Shown: in pieces, positions 1-12,440 of the stretch | How the letters are laid out: every line of letters begins with the position of its first letter | Numbering within the stretch: position 1 is the stretch's first letter | From: Prorocentrum cordatum | Taxonomy: Eukaryota; Sar; Dinophyceae; Prorocentrales; Prorocentraceae | Assembly: GCA_963575745.1 (NCBI GenBank) | Contig: CAUYUJ010015263.1 | Span: 280,044-344,043 of the forward strand | Direction: 5' to 3' | DNA: 64,000 nt | Program-made: the position numbers and the translations under genes | The notes under the pieces: model-generated | The model's database searches: none | Seen by the model: only the letters and a program-made list of their open reading frames with translations | What the model was told of the DNA's origin: nothing

Positions 1-2640
1 ATCGGTCGAGTTACGTCTAGAAAACGAACCTCAAAAACTAGCAGAGTATGGCTAGTTGTTATAATGCGAATAGTTTCGCAGACCTAGCTCAAGAAGCAGA
101 CCGAGCTCAGACCTCTCGATGGAACAGACGAACGCGCCTGATCATTCTGTCTCGGTTTTGTAAGCATCAGCTCTATAGCTGTCCTGAATCTCGAGTTAAG
201 TACAGAAAACCGACAGCACCTGTCAAGATCACACGCTTCGTGGACCTAGCTCGAGTAGCCGACTAAGTTCAGACCTCTAGATGCAACAGATAAACGCGCC
301 TGATGATTTAGAAATGGTTTCTGTAAGCATCAGCCCTGTAGCTCCTGAGTCTCCAGTTAAATACAGAAAACCGACAGCACCTGTCCAGATGACTCGAAGA
401 ATACGAATAGTTTTGCGGACCTAGCTCGAGTAGCAGACCGAGTTCAGACCTCTCGATGGAACAGACGAACGCGCCTGATGATTCTAAATAGATTTCTCGA
501 CATATCAGCTCTGTAGCTGTCCTAAATCTCGAGTTACGTACAGAAAACCGTCAACGCGTGTCAAGATGACTCGAAACGACCGACGGTTCCAGCAAGTGTT
601 TTGATAGGAATATCTCAGCTACGGACCTGAGAATTTAACTGGCAGACGCGGCATAACTCACTACAGGTGGGCAAAATACCAGTTCTTAAAAACGAATTTT
701 CAAATTTTGCACAAGGATTGAAAAACCGACCCCAAGTCATCACATTGTCTCTTAAGGTCAGGTCGGCCAACTAGCTCCACCCTGCGCCCGAACTGGGATC
801 CGGCGGTAAACCGTCAACCAGGTAACCGCCGGAAGCCTCGTAGAGCTCCGTTTCCGTGCGGAGCTCATCGGTCGAGTTAAATCTAGACAACGAACCTCAA
901 AAACTAGCAGAGTATGACTAGTTGGAATAATGCGAATAGTTTCGCAGACCTAGCTCAAGAAGTAGACTGAGCTCAGACCTCTCGATGGAACAGACGAACG
1001 CGCCTGATCATTCTGTCTCGGCTTTTCTAACCATCAGCTCTATAGCTGTCCTGAATCTCGAGTTAAGTAGAAAACCGACAGCACCTCTCAAGATGACTCG
1101 CATAATACGAATAGGTTCGTGGACATAGCTCGAGTAGCAGACCGAGTCCAGACCTCTAGATGCAACAGATCAACGCGCCTGATTATTTAGAAAAGATTTC
1201 TGTAAGCATCAGCTCTGTAGCTGTCCTCAATCTGCAGGTAAATACAGAAAACCGACAGCGCCTGTCCAGATGACTCGAAGAATACGAATAGTTTCGTGGA
1301 CCTAGCTCGAGTAGCAGACCGAGTTCAGACCTCTCGATGGAAGAGACGAACGTGTCTGATGATTCAGAATCGGTTTCTGTTAAGATCAGCTCTGTAGCTG
1401 TCCTAAACCTCGAGTTGCGCACAGAAAACCGTTAACGCGTGTCAAGATGACTCGAAACAGCCGACGGTTCCAGCAAGTGTTTTGATGGTAAAATTTCAGC
1501 TACGGACCTGAGAATTTAACTGACAGACGCGGCATCTCCCACTTCAATTGGGGAAAAAACGAGATCTCAAAACGAATCTTCAAATTTTGCACAAAGATAG
1601 AAAAACCGACCCCAAGTCGTCACATTGTCTCTTAAGGTCGGGTCGGCCAACTAGCTCCACCCTGCGCCCGAATTCCTCTTAGCTCATCTTGCCGAAGAGC
1701 TCTACGAGGTACTGGGATCCGACGGTAAAACGTCAACCAGGTAAACGCCGGAAGCCTCGTAGAGCTCCGTTTCCGTGCGGAGCTCATCGGTCGAGTTTAA
1801 GACTAGAAAACGAACCTCAAAAACTAGCAGAGTATGACTAGTTGTTAAAATGCGAATAGTTTCGCACACCTAGATCAAGAAGCAGACCGAGCTCAGACCT
1901 CTCGATGGAACAGACGAACGCGCCTGATCATTCTGTCTCGGTGTTGTAAGTATCAGCTCTATAGCTGTCCTGAATCTCGAGTTAAGTACAGAAAACCGAC
2001 AGCACCTGTCAAGATGACTCGCTTCGTGGCCCTAGCTCGAGTAGCAGACTAAGTTCAGACCTCTAGATGCAACAGATAAACGCGCCTTATGATTTAGAAA
2101 GGGTTTCTGTAAGCATCAGCTCTGTAGCTCCTGAATCTCCAGTTAAATACGGAAAACCGACAGCACCTGTCCAGATGACTCGAAGAATACGAATAGTTTT
2201 GCGGACCTAGCTCGAGTAGCAGACCGAGTTCAGACCTCCCGATGGAACAGACGAACGCGCCTGATGATTCTAAATCGATTTCTCGACATATCAGCTCTGT
2301 AGCTGTCCTAAATCTCGAGTTACGTACAGAAAACCGTCAACGCGTGTCAAGATGACTCGAAACGACCGACGGTTCCAGCAAGCGTTTTGATAATATTATT
2401 TCAGCTACGGACCTGAGAATTTAACTGGCAGACGCGGCGTAACCCACTACAGATGGGAAAAATACCAGTTCTTAAAACGACTTTTCAAATTTTGCACAAG
2501 GATTGAAAAACCGACCCCAAGTCGTCACATTGTCTCTTAAGGTCAGGTCGGCCAACTAGCTCCACCCTGCGCCCGAATTCCTCTTAGCTCATTCTGCCGA
2601 AGAGCTCTACCAGGTATTCCTCTTAGCTCATTCTGCCGAA
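1..2640. repeat. Higher-order satellite, three ~0.9 kb copies
   Basis: The start string atcggtcgagtt recurs at 1, 867 and 1786, followed each time by near-identical sequence, giving three higher-order copies of 866, 919 and about 850 bp. Inside each copy are diverged subunits about 160-175 bp long, visible from the phrase gtta(a/c)(g/a)tacagaaaacc at 195, 356 and 533. Copies 1 and 2 end in a hairpin-bearing segment (hairpins at 800-832 and 1719-1751). Short ORFs here shift frame between copies and show no family motif, so I call none. The subunit size is close to a nucleosomal repeat, although dinoflagellate chromatin is largely non-nucleosomal. Confidence 0.85.
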
Positions 2641-3105
2641 GAGCCCTGCGAGGTATTTCCTTCCCACTTCTGTGCCGAACAGCTCTGTAGCTCATCTGCA
2701 GCTCGAGTTAAGTCAAGAACTTGGTAGCGCCCCCAACCCGTAGAGCAAAGAGAACACACACCGGAAAGATTTCCTGGCGAGCCCTCGGACGCTCTCGTCA
2801 AGCGCTTCTGGAGCTCTGGGGGGCTCCCCTTCGGCGCTTCTGAAGTGCTGCCGGGAACGCCTGCACGCGTGCAGGAACGCGTAGACGCTTGCCGGAAGCT
2901 CCCCCACCTGCTGCCGGCTCAAACGAGTCGCTGCGAGGATCCTGGACCGGCGGAGATGGGCTGCTGGCGGGCACCACCACCGCCCGGCTTCTAATCTAAA
3001 ACCCTCTAGCCCTCAGAGAGCCCACCGGGAATCAAACGTGCGTGGTGGCGCTGGAAAGCTTGCCTGGCTCCTGAAGGGCTGTAACTGGGAACAGGCGGTA
3101 AACCG
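2641..3105. repeat. GC-rich module, single diverged copy
   Basis: This is a diverged copy of the GC-rich unit that is tandem at 27,380-28,482. It shares the phrase gggcaccaccaccgcccgg and the preceding run of Cys/Gly-like codons, and it carries the 16 bp palindrome cctgcacgcgtgcagg at 2860-2875. It ends in the left arm of a hairpin (about 3093-3111) that is cut by the following insertion. No gene is seen. Confidence 0.7.
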
Positions 3106-3111
3106 TCAATC

Positions 3112-3991
3112 CGGTTTTTTTGCGGTTTGCGGTCCAACCACGGGGCCCTACAAGGGCGGTCGGGTTGGTGCAGCCATCCCCTGTGGGCTGGATGTACCCT
3201 GAAAAACGTGATACTCTTGAAGTATCTACTACACCTCACGTCGCCGCTACAAATGAAGCGAAGAGCCACGAGAGAGAGCATCGCAGACCAAGAAACAATC
3301 ACAACATGCAAGTGATCAAGGTAACCGTAGTGTCGTCCTTCTTTGAGGCAACCGTAGCGTCGACCAGATCAAAGGCCTACCGTGACAAATCACGGAAAGT
3401 CACGTTCAAAGGTCAATGAGCACTCAAATCAAGGAAGCAACGAATGACCTACTTTGGGGGATCAAGCGAAGCTCATATTCAACACACGTGCATGCACAAC
3501 CACACACAGGCATGAAGAAAAGCAACGCAGCCCCAGATCACAATAGTTCGTACTCAAAGTAATCAGTTATCACCGAGTCAATGTTGAACCAGCACTGAAA
3601 CATCCCCCAGGAAGACCTTGCATCTTCTGCTCAAGCTCCATAAGTCTCTGTGCATGTGCTGTTACTTTACTTCCTACTTATTTAATATCCTGGCGTACTC
3701 CTTCAGTCAACCTCTGCATGTCATGGGCGCTCGTCGTCCTGACGGCATCCACCTTACTATCTACCGCTGCGACCGCCGTCGTCACACTCTGCGTCTGATG
3801 ACCAATCATCTTCTGAAAGTCACCCAACAAGTTGGCAGAGCCAGACTGCTCCTCCCGCAGAGCCACTGCCGTTACTTTACTGCCAACTGCTTTAATATCT
3901 TGGCGATAGCCCTCCGCCGCCTCGCGCGCCGATGATGAGACGCTTGTGAACCCCATCTGCTGTATGAGCAGGAGGTAAACTCTGCTCAATC
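3112..3991 (-). mobile_element. 5'-truncated poly(A) retrocopy inserted in a hairpin loop
   Basis: About 880 bp unlike the surrounding modules separates the left hairpin arm (3093-3111) from its right arm (3995-4003). On the plus strand it starts with a T run preceded by ggt, so the element has a poly(A) tail on the minus strand. The tail is preceded by a doubled CCGCAAA. The flanks carry a 10 bp target duplication with one mismatch: tcaatccggt at 3106-3115 and tcaatcaggt at 3986-3995. The minus strand holds the end of a reading frame followed by about 450 bp of non-coding DNA. This is the layout of a reverse-transcribed mRNA truncated at its 5' end. The source gene is not recognised. Confidence 0.7.
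3570..3989 (-). pseudogene. Coiled-coil protein C-terminal fragment, broken by TAA
   Basis: The minus-strand frame reads through about 103 codons of heptad-like, Ala/Gln/Lys/Val-rich sequence with two similar blocks: RQDIKAVGSKVTA, and RQDIK then a TAA stop at 3678-3680 then VGSKVTA. The same frame continues after the TAA for 35 more codons (…RLMELEQKMQ…) to a TGA at 3570-3572. The TAA lies exactly where the first block has GCA. The protein was therefore probably longer at the C-terminus, or the stop arose in the duplicated block. The frame has no start codon of its own because it runs to the element's truncated 5' end. Coiled coils are common in many families, so no function is assigned. Confidence 0.5.
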
Positions 3992-5801
3992 AGGTAACCG
4001 CCGGGGACCTCGTAGAGCTCTTTTCTCACACGGCGCTCCTCGGTAGACATGAAGAAAGCGTATGGAGCAAGACCTGAAAAAAAAAACTCGAATAATCACG
4101 TTTTTCTGTTTTTATCCAACGTCGATTCCCCCAAGTGTTTTGATAGTAATACTGCAGCTACGGACCTGAGAATTTCACTGGCAGACGCGGCACAACCCAC
4201 TACAGGTGCGAAAAATCTGATTTCTCAAAATGAATTGTCAAATATCTTTCAAATTTTCGCACAACCGACCCAAAGTTACCACATCTTCGTTTCTGGTCGG
4301 GTCGACCAACTAGCTCCACCCCGCGCCGGAATTCCTCTAGCTCATCGACTGGGATCCGGCGGTATACCGTCAACCAGGTAACCGCCGGAAGCCTCGTAGA
4401 GCTCTGTTCTTACGAAGGAAGCTTTCTCAAGCGTGAAGAAAAAAGCTCGAAAAATATGTTTTTTTTCATGTTGCATCTTCGCTTCGTGGACCTAGCTCGA
4501 GCGCAAGACCGAGTTCAGACCTCTCGATGCGAGAAAAGAACGCGCCGGGTGATACTGGATCGGTTTATATGCGTATCAGCTCTGTAGCTCTTCTAAATCT
4601 TCAGTTAAGGGAAACCGACAGCACCTGTCAAGATCACTCGTATGATACGAACAGCTTCGCGGATCTAGCTCGAGTAGCAGACCGAGTTCAGACCTCTCGA
4701 TGAAACAGACGAACGCGCCTGATGATTCTCAATCGGCTTCTGTAAGTATCAGCTCTGTAGCTGTCCTAAATCTCGAGTTAAGTACAGAAACCCGTCAACG
4801 CGTGTCAAGATGACTCGAAACGACCGACGATTCCCTCAAGTCTTTCGATAGTAATACTGCAGCTAAGGACCTGAGAATTTAACTGGCAGACGCGGCATAA
4901 CCCACTACAGGTGGGAAAAATACCGGCTCTCAAAACGAATTTTCAAATTTTGCAAAAAGATTGAAAAACCGGCCCCACGTTACCACATTGTCTCTTGAGG
5001 TCGGGTCGGCCAACTAGCTCCATTCCGCGCCGGAATTCCTCTAGCTCATCGATGCCGAAGAGCTCTACAAGGTACTGGGATCCGGCGGTAAACCGTCAAC
5101 CAGGTAACCGCCGGGCCTCTTAGAGCTCTGTTCTCGCGCGGCGCTGCTCGGAGCACACGAAAAAGCTTTCTCAAGCGTGAATACAAACGCTCGAAAAACA
5201 CGTTTTATCATTTTGCATCTCCGTTTCGTGGACCTAGCTCGAGTACCAGACCAAGTTAAGACCTCTCGATGCATGAAAAGAACGCGCCGCATTATACTGG
5301 ATTGGTTTATATGCGCACCAGCTATGTAGCTCTCCTAAATCCCAGTAAAATACAGGAAACCGAGAGGACTTGTCAAAATGACTCGAAGGATACAAATAGT
5401 TTTGCGGACCTAGCTCGAGTATGAGACCGAGTTCAGACCTCTGGATGCAACACACGAACTCGCCTGGCGATTCCGAATAGGTTTCTAAGTATGAGCTCTG
5501 TAGCTCTCCTAGATCTCAAGTTAAGTACAGAAAACTGACAACGCGTGCGAACATGACTCGAAACACAGCTGGTTCCCTCAAGTTTTTTGATAGTAATATT
5601 GCAGCTACGGACCTCAGAAATTAACTGGCAGGCGCGGCATAACCCACTACAAGTGAGAAAAATACCAGTTCTTAAAACGAATTTTCAAATTTTGCACAAA
5701 GATTCAAAAACCGCCCCCAAGTCATCACATTGTCTCTTAAGGTCGGATCGGCCAACTAGCTCCACCCTGCGCCCGAATTCCTCATGGCCCATCTTGCCGA
5801 A

Positions 5802-5875
5802 GAGCTCTACGAGGTATAACTGGGATCCGGCGGTAAACCGTCAACCAGGTAACCGCCGGAAGCCTCGTAGAGCTC
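5802..5875. repeat. Two-tier foldback (representative)
   Basis: An outer 13 bp perfect stem (GAGCTCTACGAGG at 5802-5814 with CCTCGTAGAGCTC at 5863-5875) encloses an inner 8 bp perfect stem (CCGGCGGT at 5827-5834 with ACCGCCGG at 5852-5859). The same nested layout is seen around 1700-1765, 5068-5130 and 21,755-21,820, with some decay. Confidence 0.85.
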
Positions 5876-8413
5876 TGTTCTCGCGCGGCGCTGCTCGGAG
5901 CACACGAGAAAAGCTTTCTCAAGCGTGAAGAAAAAAGCTCGAAAAATATGGTTTTTTCATTTTGCATCTTCGCTTCGTGGAGCTAGCTCGAGTGCCAGAC
6001 CGAGTTCAGACCTCTCGGTGCGAGAAAAGAACGCGCCGGGTGATACTGGATCGGTTTACATGCGCACCAGCTGTGTAGCTCTTCTAAATCTTCAGTTAAG
6101 GGAAACCGACAGCACCTGTCAACATCACTCGTATAATACGAAGAGTTTCGCGGATCTAGCTCGAATAGCAGACCGAGTTCAGACCTCTCGATGGAACAGA
6201 CAAACGCGCCTGACGATTTTGAATCGGTTCCTGTAAGTATCAGCTCTGTAGCTATCCTAAATCTCGAGAGAAGTACAGAACACCGTCAACGCGAGTCTAG
6301 ATGACTCGAAACGGCCGACGGTTCCCTCAAGTCTTTTGATAATAATATTGCAGCTACGGACCTGAGAACTTAACTGGCAGACGCGGCATAACCCACTACA
6401 GGTGGGAAAAATACCGGTTCTCAAAACGAACTTTCAAATTTTGCACAAAGATTGAAAAACCAACCCCAAGTTACCACATTGTCTCTTAAGGTCGGATCGA
6501 CCAACTGGCGCCGGCGGTGAACCGTCAACCTGGTAACCGCCGGGAACCTCGTAGAGCTCCTTACACTAGTCAGAGTGCTCAGAATCGAAGTAAACTGATA
6601 AAACAAAGATTTTCCGAATATCTTGATTTTCGTTTTCTTCAATGTTCATATTGGCTCGGTTCCGGGAATTCAACTCTTAATAAAATACATCGGGAGAGCT
6701 CAGCTGCTGTCAGAGAGAAGTTTATATGCCAATGCTCAGCGTAAAAATCTCCTTTTTCAAAATGAATGGCCAAGTATCTTCGAATTCTCAGCAAAACCGA
6801 CCGAAAGTCATCACTTTGTCCGTTCTGGCCGGGTCGACCAACTTGGAACCGGCGGTAAACCGTCAACTAGGTTTCCGCCGGAGACCTCGTGGATCTCTTT
6901 TCTTGCTCAGCGCTCCTCAAAACACGTGAAGAAGCTTCTAAAGCGAGGGCCAAAAAACTCGGAAAAAAGGTCGCATACGAATAGTTTTGCGGAACTAGCT
7001 CGAGTAGCGGACTCTTTTCAGAGCTCTGGATGCTTCAGCTGGACGCCCCTGATGATTCTGCATCGCCTTCTGTGCGTATCAGCTCTGTAGCTGCAATACA
7101 GCTCAGCACAGAATACCCACAGCGCCTCTAAAGAGAACATGCGAAATACGAATAGTCTCGTGGACCTGGCTCGAGTAGCAGACCGAGTTCAGATCTCTCG
7201 ATGCAACAGACGAACGCGCCTGGTGAAAATGAATCGGTTTATGTGCGCACCAGCTCTCTAGCTCCTCTAAATCTTGAGTTCAGTACGTGAAACCGACATC
7301 ACTGGTCAAACTGACTCGAAGAATACAAATAGTTTGACGGACCTAGCTCGAGTAGCAGACCGAGTTCAGACCTCTAGATGCAACAGACGAACGCGCCTGA
7401 TGATTCTGAATCGGTTTCTGTAAGAACCAGCTCTGTAGCTCTCCGAAATCTCGAATTACATACAGAAAATCGTGAACGCGTGACTCCGAACACAGTCGGT
7501 TCCTTCAAGTGTTTTGATAGTAATACTGCACCTGCGGACCTGATAATTTGACTGGCAGACGCGGCATAACCCACTACAGGTGTAAAGCGTCTGGTTTCTC
7601 AAAATGAATGGTTAGATATCTTTCAAATCTTAGTAAAACCGACCCAAAGTCGTCACATTGTCCGCCCAGGCCGGGCGAGCCAACTAGCTCCACCCCGCGC
7701 CGGAATTCCTCTAGCTTATCGATGCCGAAGAGCTCTATGAGGTACTAGCTCCACCCCACGCCGGAATTCCTCTAGCTCATCGATGCCGACTTGAAACCGG
7801 CGGTAAACCGTCAACCAGGTCACCTCCGGGAACCTCGTAGAGCTCTTTTCTTGCACGGCGATCGTCGGAACACATGAAGAAAGCTTCTGGAGCGAGAGAC
7901 AAAAAACTCTAAAAATCACGTGATTCTGTTTTTATCAAACGCCGGTTCCTCCAAATGTTTCAATAGTAATACTGCACCTACGGACCTGAGAATTTGACTG
8001 GCAAACGCGGAATAACCCACTACAGGTGCGAAAAATCTGGTTTCTTATGATAAATAGTGAAATATATTTCAAATCTTAGGAAAACCGACCCCAGGTCATC
8101 ACATTGTCTCTTAACGTCGGGTCGACCAACTGGCACCGGCGGTGAACCGTCAACCTGCGCCGGAAACCTCGTAGAGCTCAGACTCGAAGGAAAGAGCTTC
8201 TGGAGTCATTTCTCAAAAAATTGAACATTCATTTTTTTTCACGTCGACATAAAGTTGGTTACCCCAAGTGTTTTGATAGTAAAAGTGCGCCTACAGAGCA
8301 CAAAGAAAGACGCAGAGGCCCTCACAGTCCAAAATGAATTGTCAAATATCTTTCAAATCTTAGCAAAACCGACCCAAAGTTATCATATCTTCTTTTCTGG
8401 CAGGATCGACCAA

Positions 8414-8535
8414 CTAGCTCCACCCCGCGCCGGAATTCCTCTAGCTCATCGATAACGAAGAGCTCTACGAGGTACTAGCTCCACCCCGCGCCGGAATTCC
8501 TCTAGCTCATCGATAACGAAGAGCTCTACGAGGTA
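8414..8535. repeat. 61 bp tandem unit, two copies
   Basis: The unit begins ctagctccaccccgcgccgg and ends at the gagctctacgaggta phrase. Copies start at 8414 and 8475. The same 61 bp spacing recurs elsewhere: 22,593/22,654/22,715, 24,962/25,023 and 32,135/32,196. The trailing phrase is repeated twice more to about 8570. Confidence 0.85.
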
Positions 8536-10489
8536 AGAGCTCTACGAGGTACGAAGAGCTCTACGAGGGACCGTGCGTGGAGGCGCTAGAAAGCTTGCCT
8601 GGCGCGCTCCTGAGGGCTGAGAGCGACGCTTCCAAGCGCGCCTGCACGCGTGGGGCTCGCTGCTCGGGAAGCTTCGCGAGGCCTCTGGAGCACGTTCTAC
8701 GGGAACGCACTGGGATCCGGCGGTAAACCGTCAACCAGGCAACCGCCGGAAGCCTCGCAGAGCTCTGCTCTTGCGCGGCGCTGCTCGGAGCACACGAAAC
8801 AACTTTCTCCAGCGTGATGAAAAAAAGCTCGAAACTTTGTTTTTTTTTTTTTTTCATTTTGCATCTTCGCTTCGTGGACCTAGCTCGAGTGCAAGACCGA
8901 GTTCAGACCTCTCGATGCGAGAAAAGAACGCGCCGGGTGATACTGGATCGGTTTATATGCGTACCAGCTCTGTAGCTCTTCTAAATCTTCAGTTAAGGGA
9001 AACCGACAGCACCTGTCAAGATCACTCGTATGATACGAATAGTTTCGCGGATCTAGCTCGAGTAGCAGACCGAGTTCAGACCTCTCGATGGAACAGACAA
9101 ACGCGCCTGATGATTCTCAATCGGTTTCTGTAAGTATCAGCTCTGTAGCTGTCCTAAAACTCGAGTTAAGTACAGAAAACCGTCAACGCGTGTCAAGATG
9201 ACTCGTAACGGCCGACGATTCCCTCAAGTCTTTCGATTGTAATATTGCAGATACGGACCTGAGAATTTAACTGGCAGACGCGGCATAACACACTACAGGT
9301 GGGAACAATGCCGGCTCTCAAAACGAATTTTCAAATTTTGCAAAGAGATTGAAAAACCGACCCCAATTACCACATTCTCTCTTAAGGTCGGGTCGGCCGA
9401 TTAGCTCCACTCCGCGCCGGAATTCCTCTAGCTCATCGATGCCGAAGAGCTCTACGAGGTATTGGAACAGGCGCCGCGGGACACGCTGCAGAACCCGGGG
9501 AGCCACAGAAGGGAACGTGGAGCGGTGGGCGGAGGGGTGCGGCGGCGCACGCGCATCCGCCGGCTTCTCTTCTGACAACCCTATCTAGCCCAAGAAGCTA
9601 TCCGGGAAAACCCTCACTATCTCTAGAAAAGTTAGCAGAGTACGATAGTCTTCTGGACCGAGCTCTAATAGCAGACCGAATTCAGGCGTCTAGACACTTT
9701 ATTTAGACTAGCGCATATGATGATTTCCTTCCGATTGCTGTGCCAAAGAGCTCTCTAGCTCATCTGCAGCGCGAGTTAAGTCCAGAAAACCATCATCATC
9801 TCGAAAGAAATTGGTGGAGTACAAATAGTTGCGCGGACCTAGCTCTGGTAGCAGACCGAGTTCAGACCTCTAGATGCTACAGACGAACGCGCCTGCTGAT
9901 TCTAGATCGATGAGGTCTGCATACCAGCTCTGTAGCGCTCCGACAGCTGGAGTTAAGTGCAGAAAACCGACAGCATCTCTTAAGATGACCCGAACAGCCG
10001 ATCCCGCCTGGATGCTTTTTGGCAGTAATAAGTACCCGATCGACCTGAGATTGAGGTGGCGAGCGGGAATGAGATCGAAAATGGGGGAAAAATACAAGGG
10101 ATCTCAAACAAATTGCTGAATTTCGAGAAATCGAATAAATGCCAAGCAAAATCATGCAAAACTTCCGTCGATATTTTTTCGCCAACTAGCCCCCCAGCGC
10201 GCCGGAATTGCTCTTCTAGCGTCGCCGCTTACGCTCCAAGCGAAGCTCTACGAGTCATTGTCCGATCTGGCCGGGTCGATCAACTAGCTCCCCCCTGCGC
10301 ATAAAGTGAAGCTGGCGCCGGCGGTGAACCGTGAACCTGGCCACCGCAGGGAACCTCGTAGAGCTTCTAGCACGCATAAAAGTGCTCGAATCCGAAGCAG
10401 ACAGCTTCTGGGAGCATTTCCAGAAGAACGTCAAATTTACATTTTTCGGTGTCAACATGATCTCGGTTGCTTCAAATGTTTCGATACTA

Positions 10490-12280
10490 AAACTGGGCGC
10501 CGGCGGTAAACCGTCAACCTTTCTTACCGCCGGGGGACTCGTAGAGCTTCCTGACCATATTTTATATAACAAAATTGCAGAGAACGATTAGTTTTTCAGC
10601 CCCAGCGATTTCAGACCTCTCGATACAACAGCCGAACGCCTCTGATGTTGATGGATCGTTTGCTGTGCGTACCAGCTCATAGCTGTCCTACAGCCCGAGT
10701 TCAATACAGAAAAGAGACAACACCTGCCAAGGTGACTTGAAGAATACGAATAGTTTTGCGGACCTAGCCCGAGTAGCAAACCCAGTTCAGATCTCTGGAT
10801 GCAACAGACGAACCCGCACGATGATATCAAATCAGCGTCTGTGCGTATCAGCTCTGTAGCTCTTTTACATCCCGAGTTGCGTGCGAAAATCGACAGCACC
10901 TCTCAAGATGACTCCAACAATACGAATAGTTTCCCGAACCTAGCTTGAGTACCGAGTTTAGACCTCTGAATGCAACAGGCAGACGCGCCTGATGTCTCCA
11001 AATCGATTCCTGTGATAATAGCACTGTAGCCGCCCTACAGCCCGAGTTAAGTGCAGAAAACCGACAGCACCTCTCAAGATGACACGAACAGTACGAATAG
11101 CTTCGCGGACCTAGCTCGGGCAGCAGACCGAGTTCAGAGCTCTGGATTCAACAGACAAACGCGCCTCATGATTCTGAATCGGTTTCTGTAAGTATCGGCT
11201 CCGTAGCTGTCCTACAGCTCGAGTTGACTACAAAAACCGAAAACGCATGTCGAGATGACTCGAAATGGCCAATCCCGCCTGCCTGCTTTTCGGCAGTACC
11301 CGATCGAGCTGAGATCAAGACGGCGAGCAGGAAAAAGATCGAATATCCTGAGAAAAATACTAGAGGTCAAACGAATTGAGGAATTTCGAAGAAAAAATTT
11401 TCAACTGAGCAAAGGTCAGCAAAAGGTGTCAGACTTCTCTTCCAAACTAGCTCTCCAGCGCCCCGGAATTACTCTTAAGCTTCCAGCAACTAGCTAAAAA
11501 AAACTCTACGAGTTATTCGCTCTAGAGACCTAAGCTGCTCACAGAACGAAGTTTGGGCACTAATGCGTGCAGTGAAAATATCGTTGCTTGAAATCAATGG
11601 TCAAATATCTTTCGAATCTTAGCACAACTGGGCGCCGGCGGTAAACCGTCAACCTTTCTTACCGCCGGGGGACTCGTAGAGCTTCCTAACAATATATAAT
11701 GTCGAAAACAAATTGCAGAGAACGGAGAGTTTTTCAGCCCAAGCGATTTCAGACTCTTGATGCCACAGCGAAACGCCCCCGATGCTTCTGGCAGGCGGAC
11801 GCGTCTGATGTCTACTCGATTCCTGTCATTACCAGCCCTGCAGCCCCTACAGCCCCAGTTAAGTTCAGAAAACTGACAGCACCTCTCAGGATGACTCGAA
11901 TACTACGAACAGTTTCGCGAACCTAGTTCGGGCAGCAGACCGATTCGACAGGCGGACGCGCCTGATGTCTCCAAATCGATTCCTGTCACTACAGCACTGT
12001 AGCCCCCTACAGCCCGAGTTAAGTACAGAGCCGACAGTATCTCTCAAGATAACTCGAACAATACGAATAGTTTCGCGATTCTAGATCGGACAACAGACCG
12101 AGTTAAGAGCTCTGGATTCAACAGACGAACGCGACTGATGATTCTGAATCGGTTTCTGTGAGTAGCAGCTCTGCGGCTGTCACATGGCTCAGGTTAAGTA
12201 CAGAAAACTGAGAGCGCCTGTCAAGATAACTCGAATCATACGAATAGGTTTCCGGACCTAGCTCGGCTAGCAGACCGAGT
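10490..12280. repeat. Hairpin-headed ~1 kb modules (TAA/TTA subfamily)
   Basis: Two modules begin with the hairpin at 10,500 and 11,635. Each continues with (g/t)actcgtagagcttcctga, an AT-rich TATATAA-like string and then diverged ~170 bp satellite subunits. The same opening recurs at 13,617, 14,790, 15,847, 18,654, 20,139, 23,047, 29,014, 32,667 and 33,658. The DNA before each hairpin ends at a different point of the preceding module. No gene is seen. Confidence 0.8.
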
Positions 12281-12440
12281 TCACACCAGGACGAGGGGCC
12301 CGAACAACTCACACCAGGAGAAGCCCGAACAACTCACACCAGGACGAAGAGCCCGAACAACTCACACCACGAAGAGCCCGAACGACTCACACCAGGAAGG
12401 GCCCGAACGACTCACACCAGGACGAGAAGCCCGAACGACT
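12281..12440. repeat. 25-28 bp minisatellite, six copies
   Basis: Units start with tcacacca at 12,281, 12,309, 12,334, 12,362, 12,387 and 12,412 (spacing 28, 25, 28, 25, 25). Each contains a variant of gaagagcccgaac. A purine/pyrimidine-skewed stretch follows to about 12,560. There is no coding evidence. Confidence 0.9.

Larger units (their letters stand above)
3996..10489. repeat. Mosaic of hairpin-headed and satellite modules
   Basis: Repeats of the same modules continue without a gene. A ~0.9-1.5 kb composite recurs with the phrase ggtgatactggatcggttta at about 4555, 6040 and 8935. Hairpin copies start at 4356, 5082, 5827, 6511, 6849, 7797, 8136 (right arm deleted), 8717 and 10,318. Several hairpins are enclosed by a second inverted repeat, GAGCTCTACGAGG / CCTCGTAGAGCTC. 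ORFs of 60-155 codons are fragments of the repeat text in shifting frames. Confidence 0.8.
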
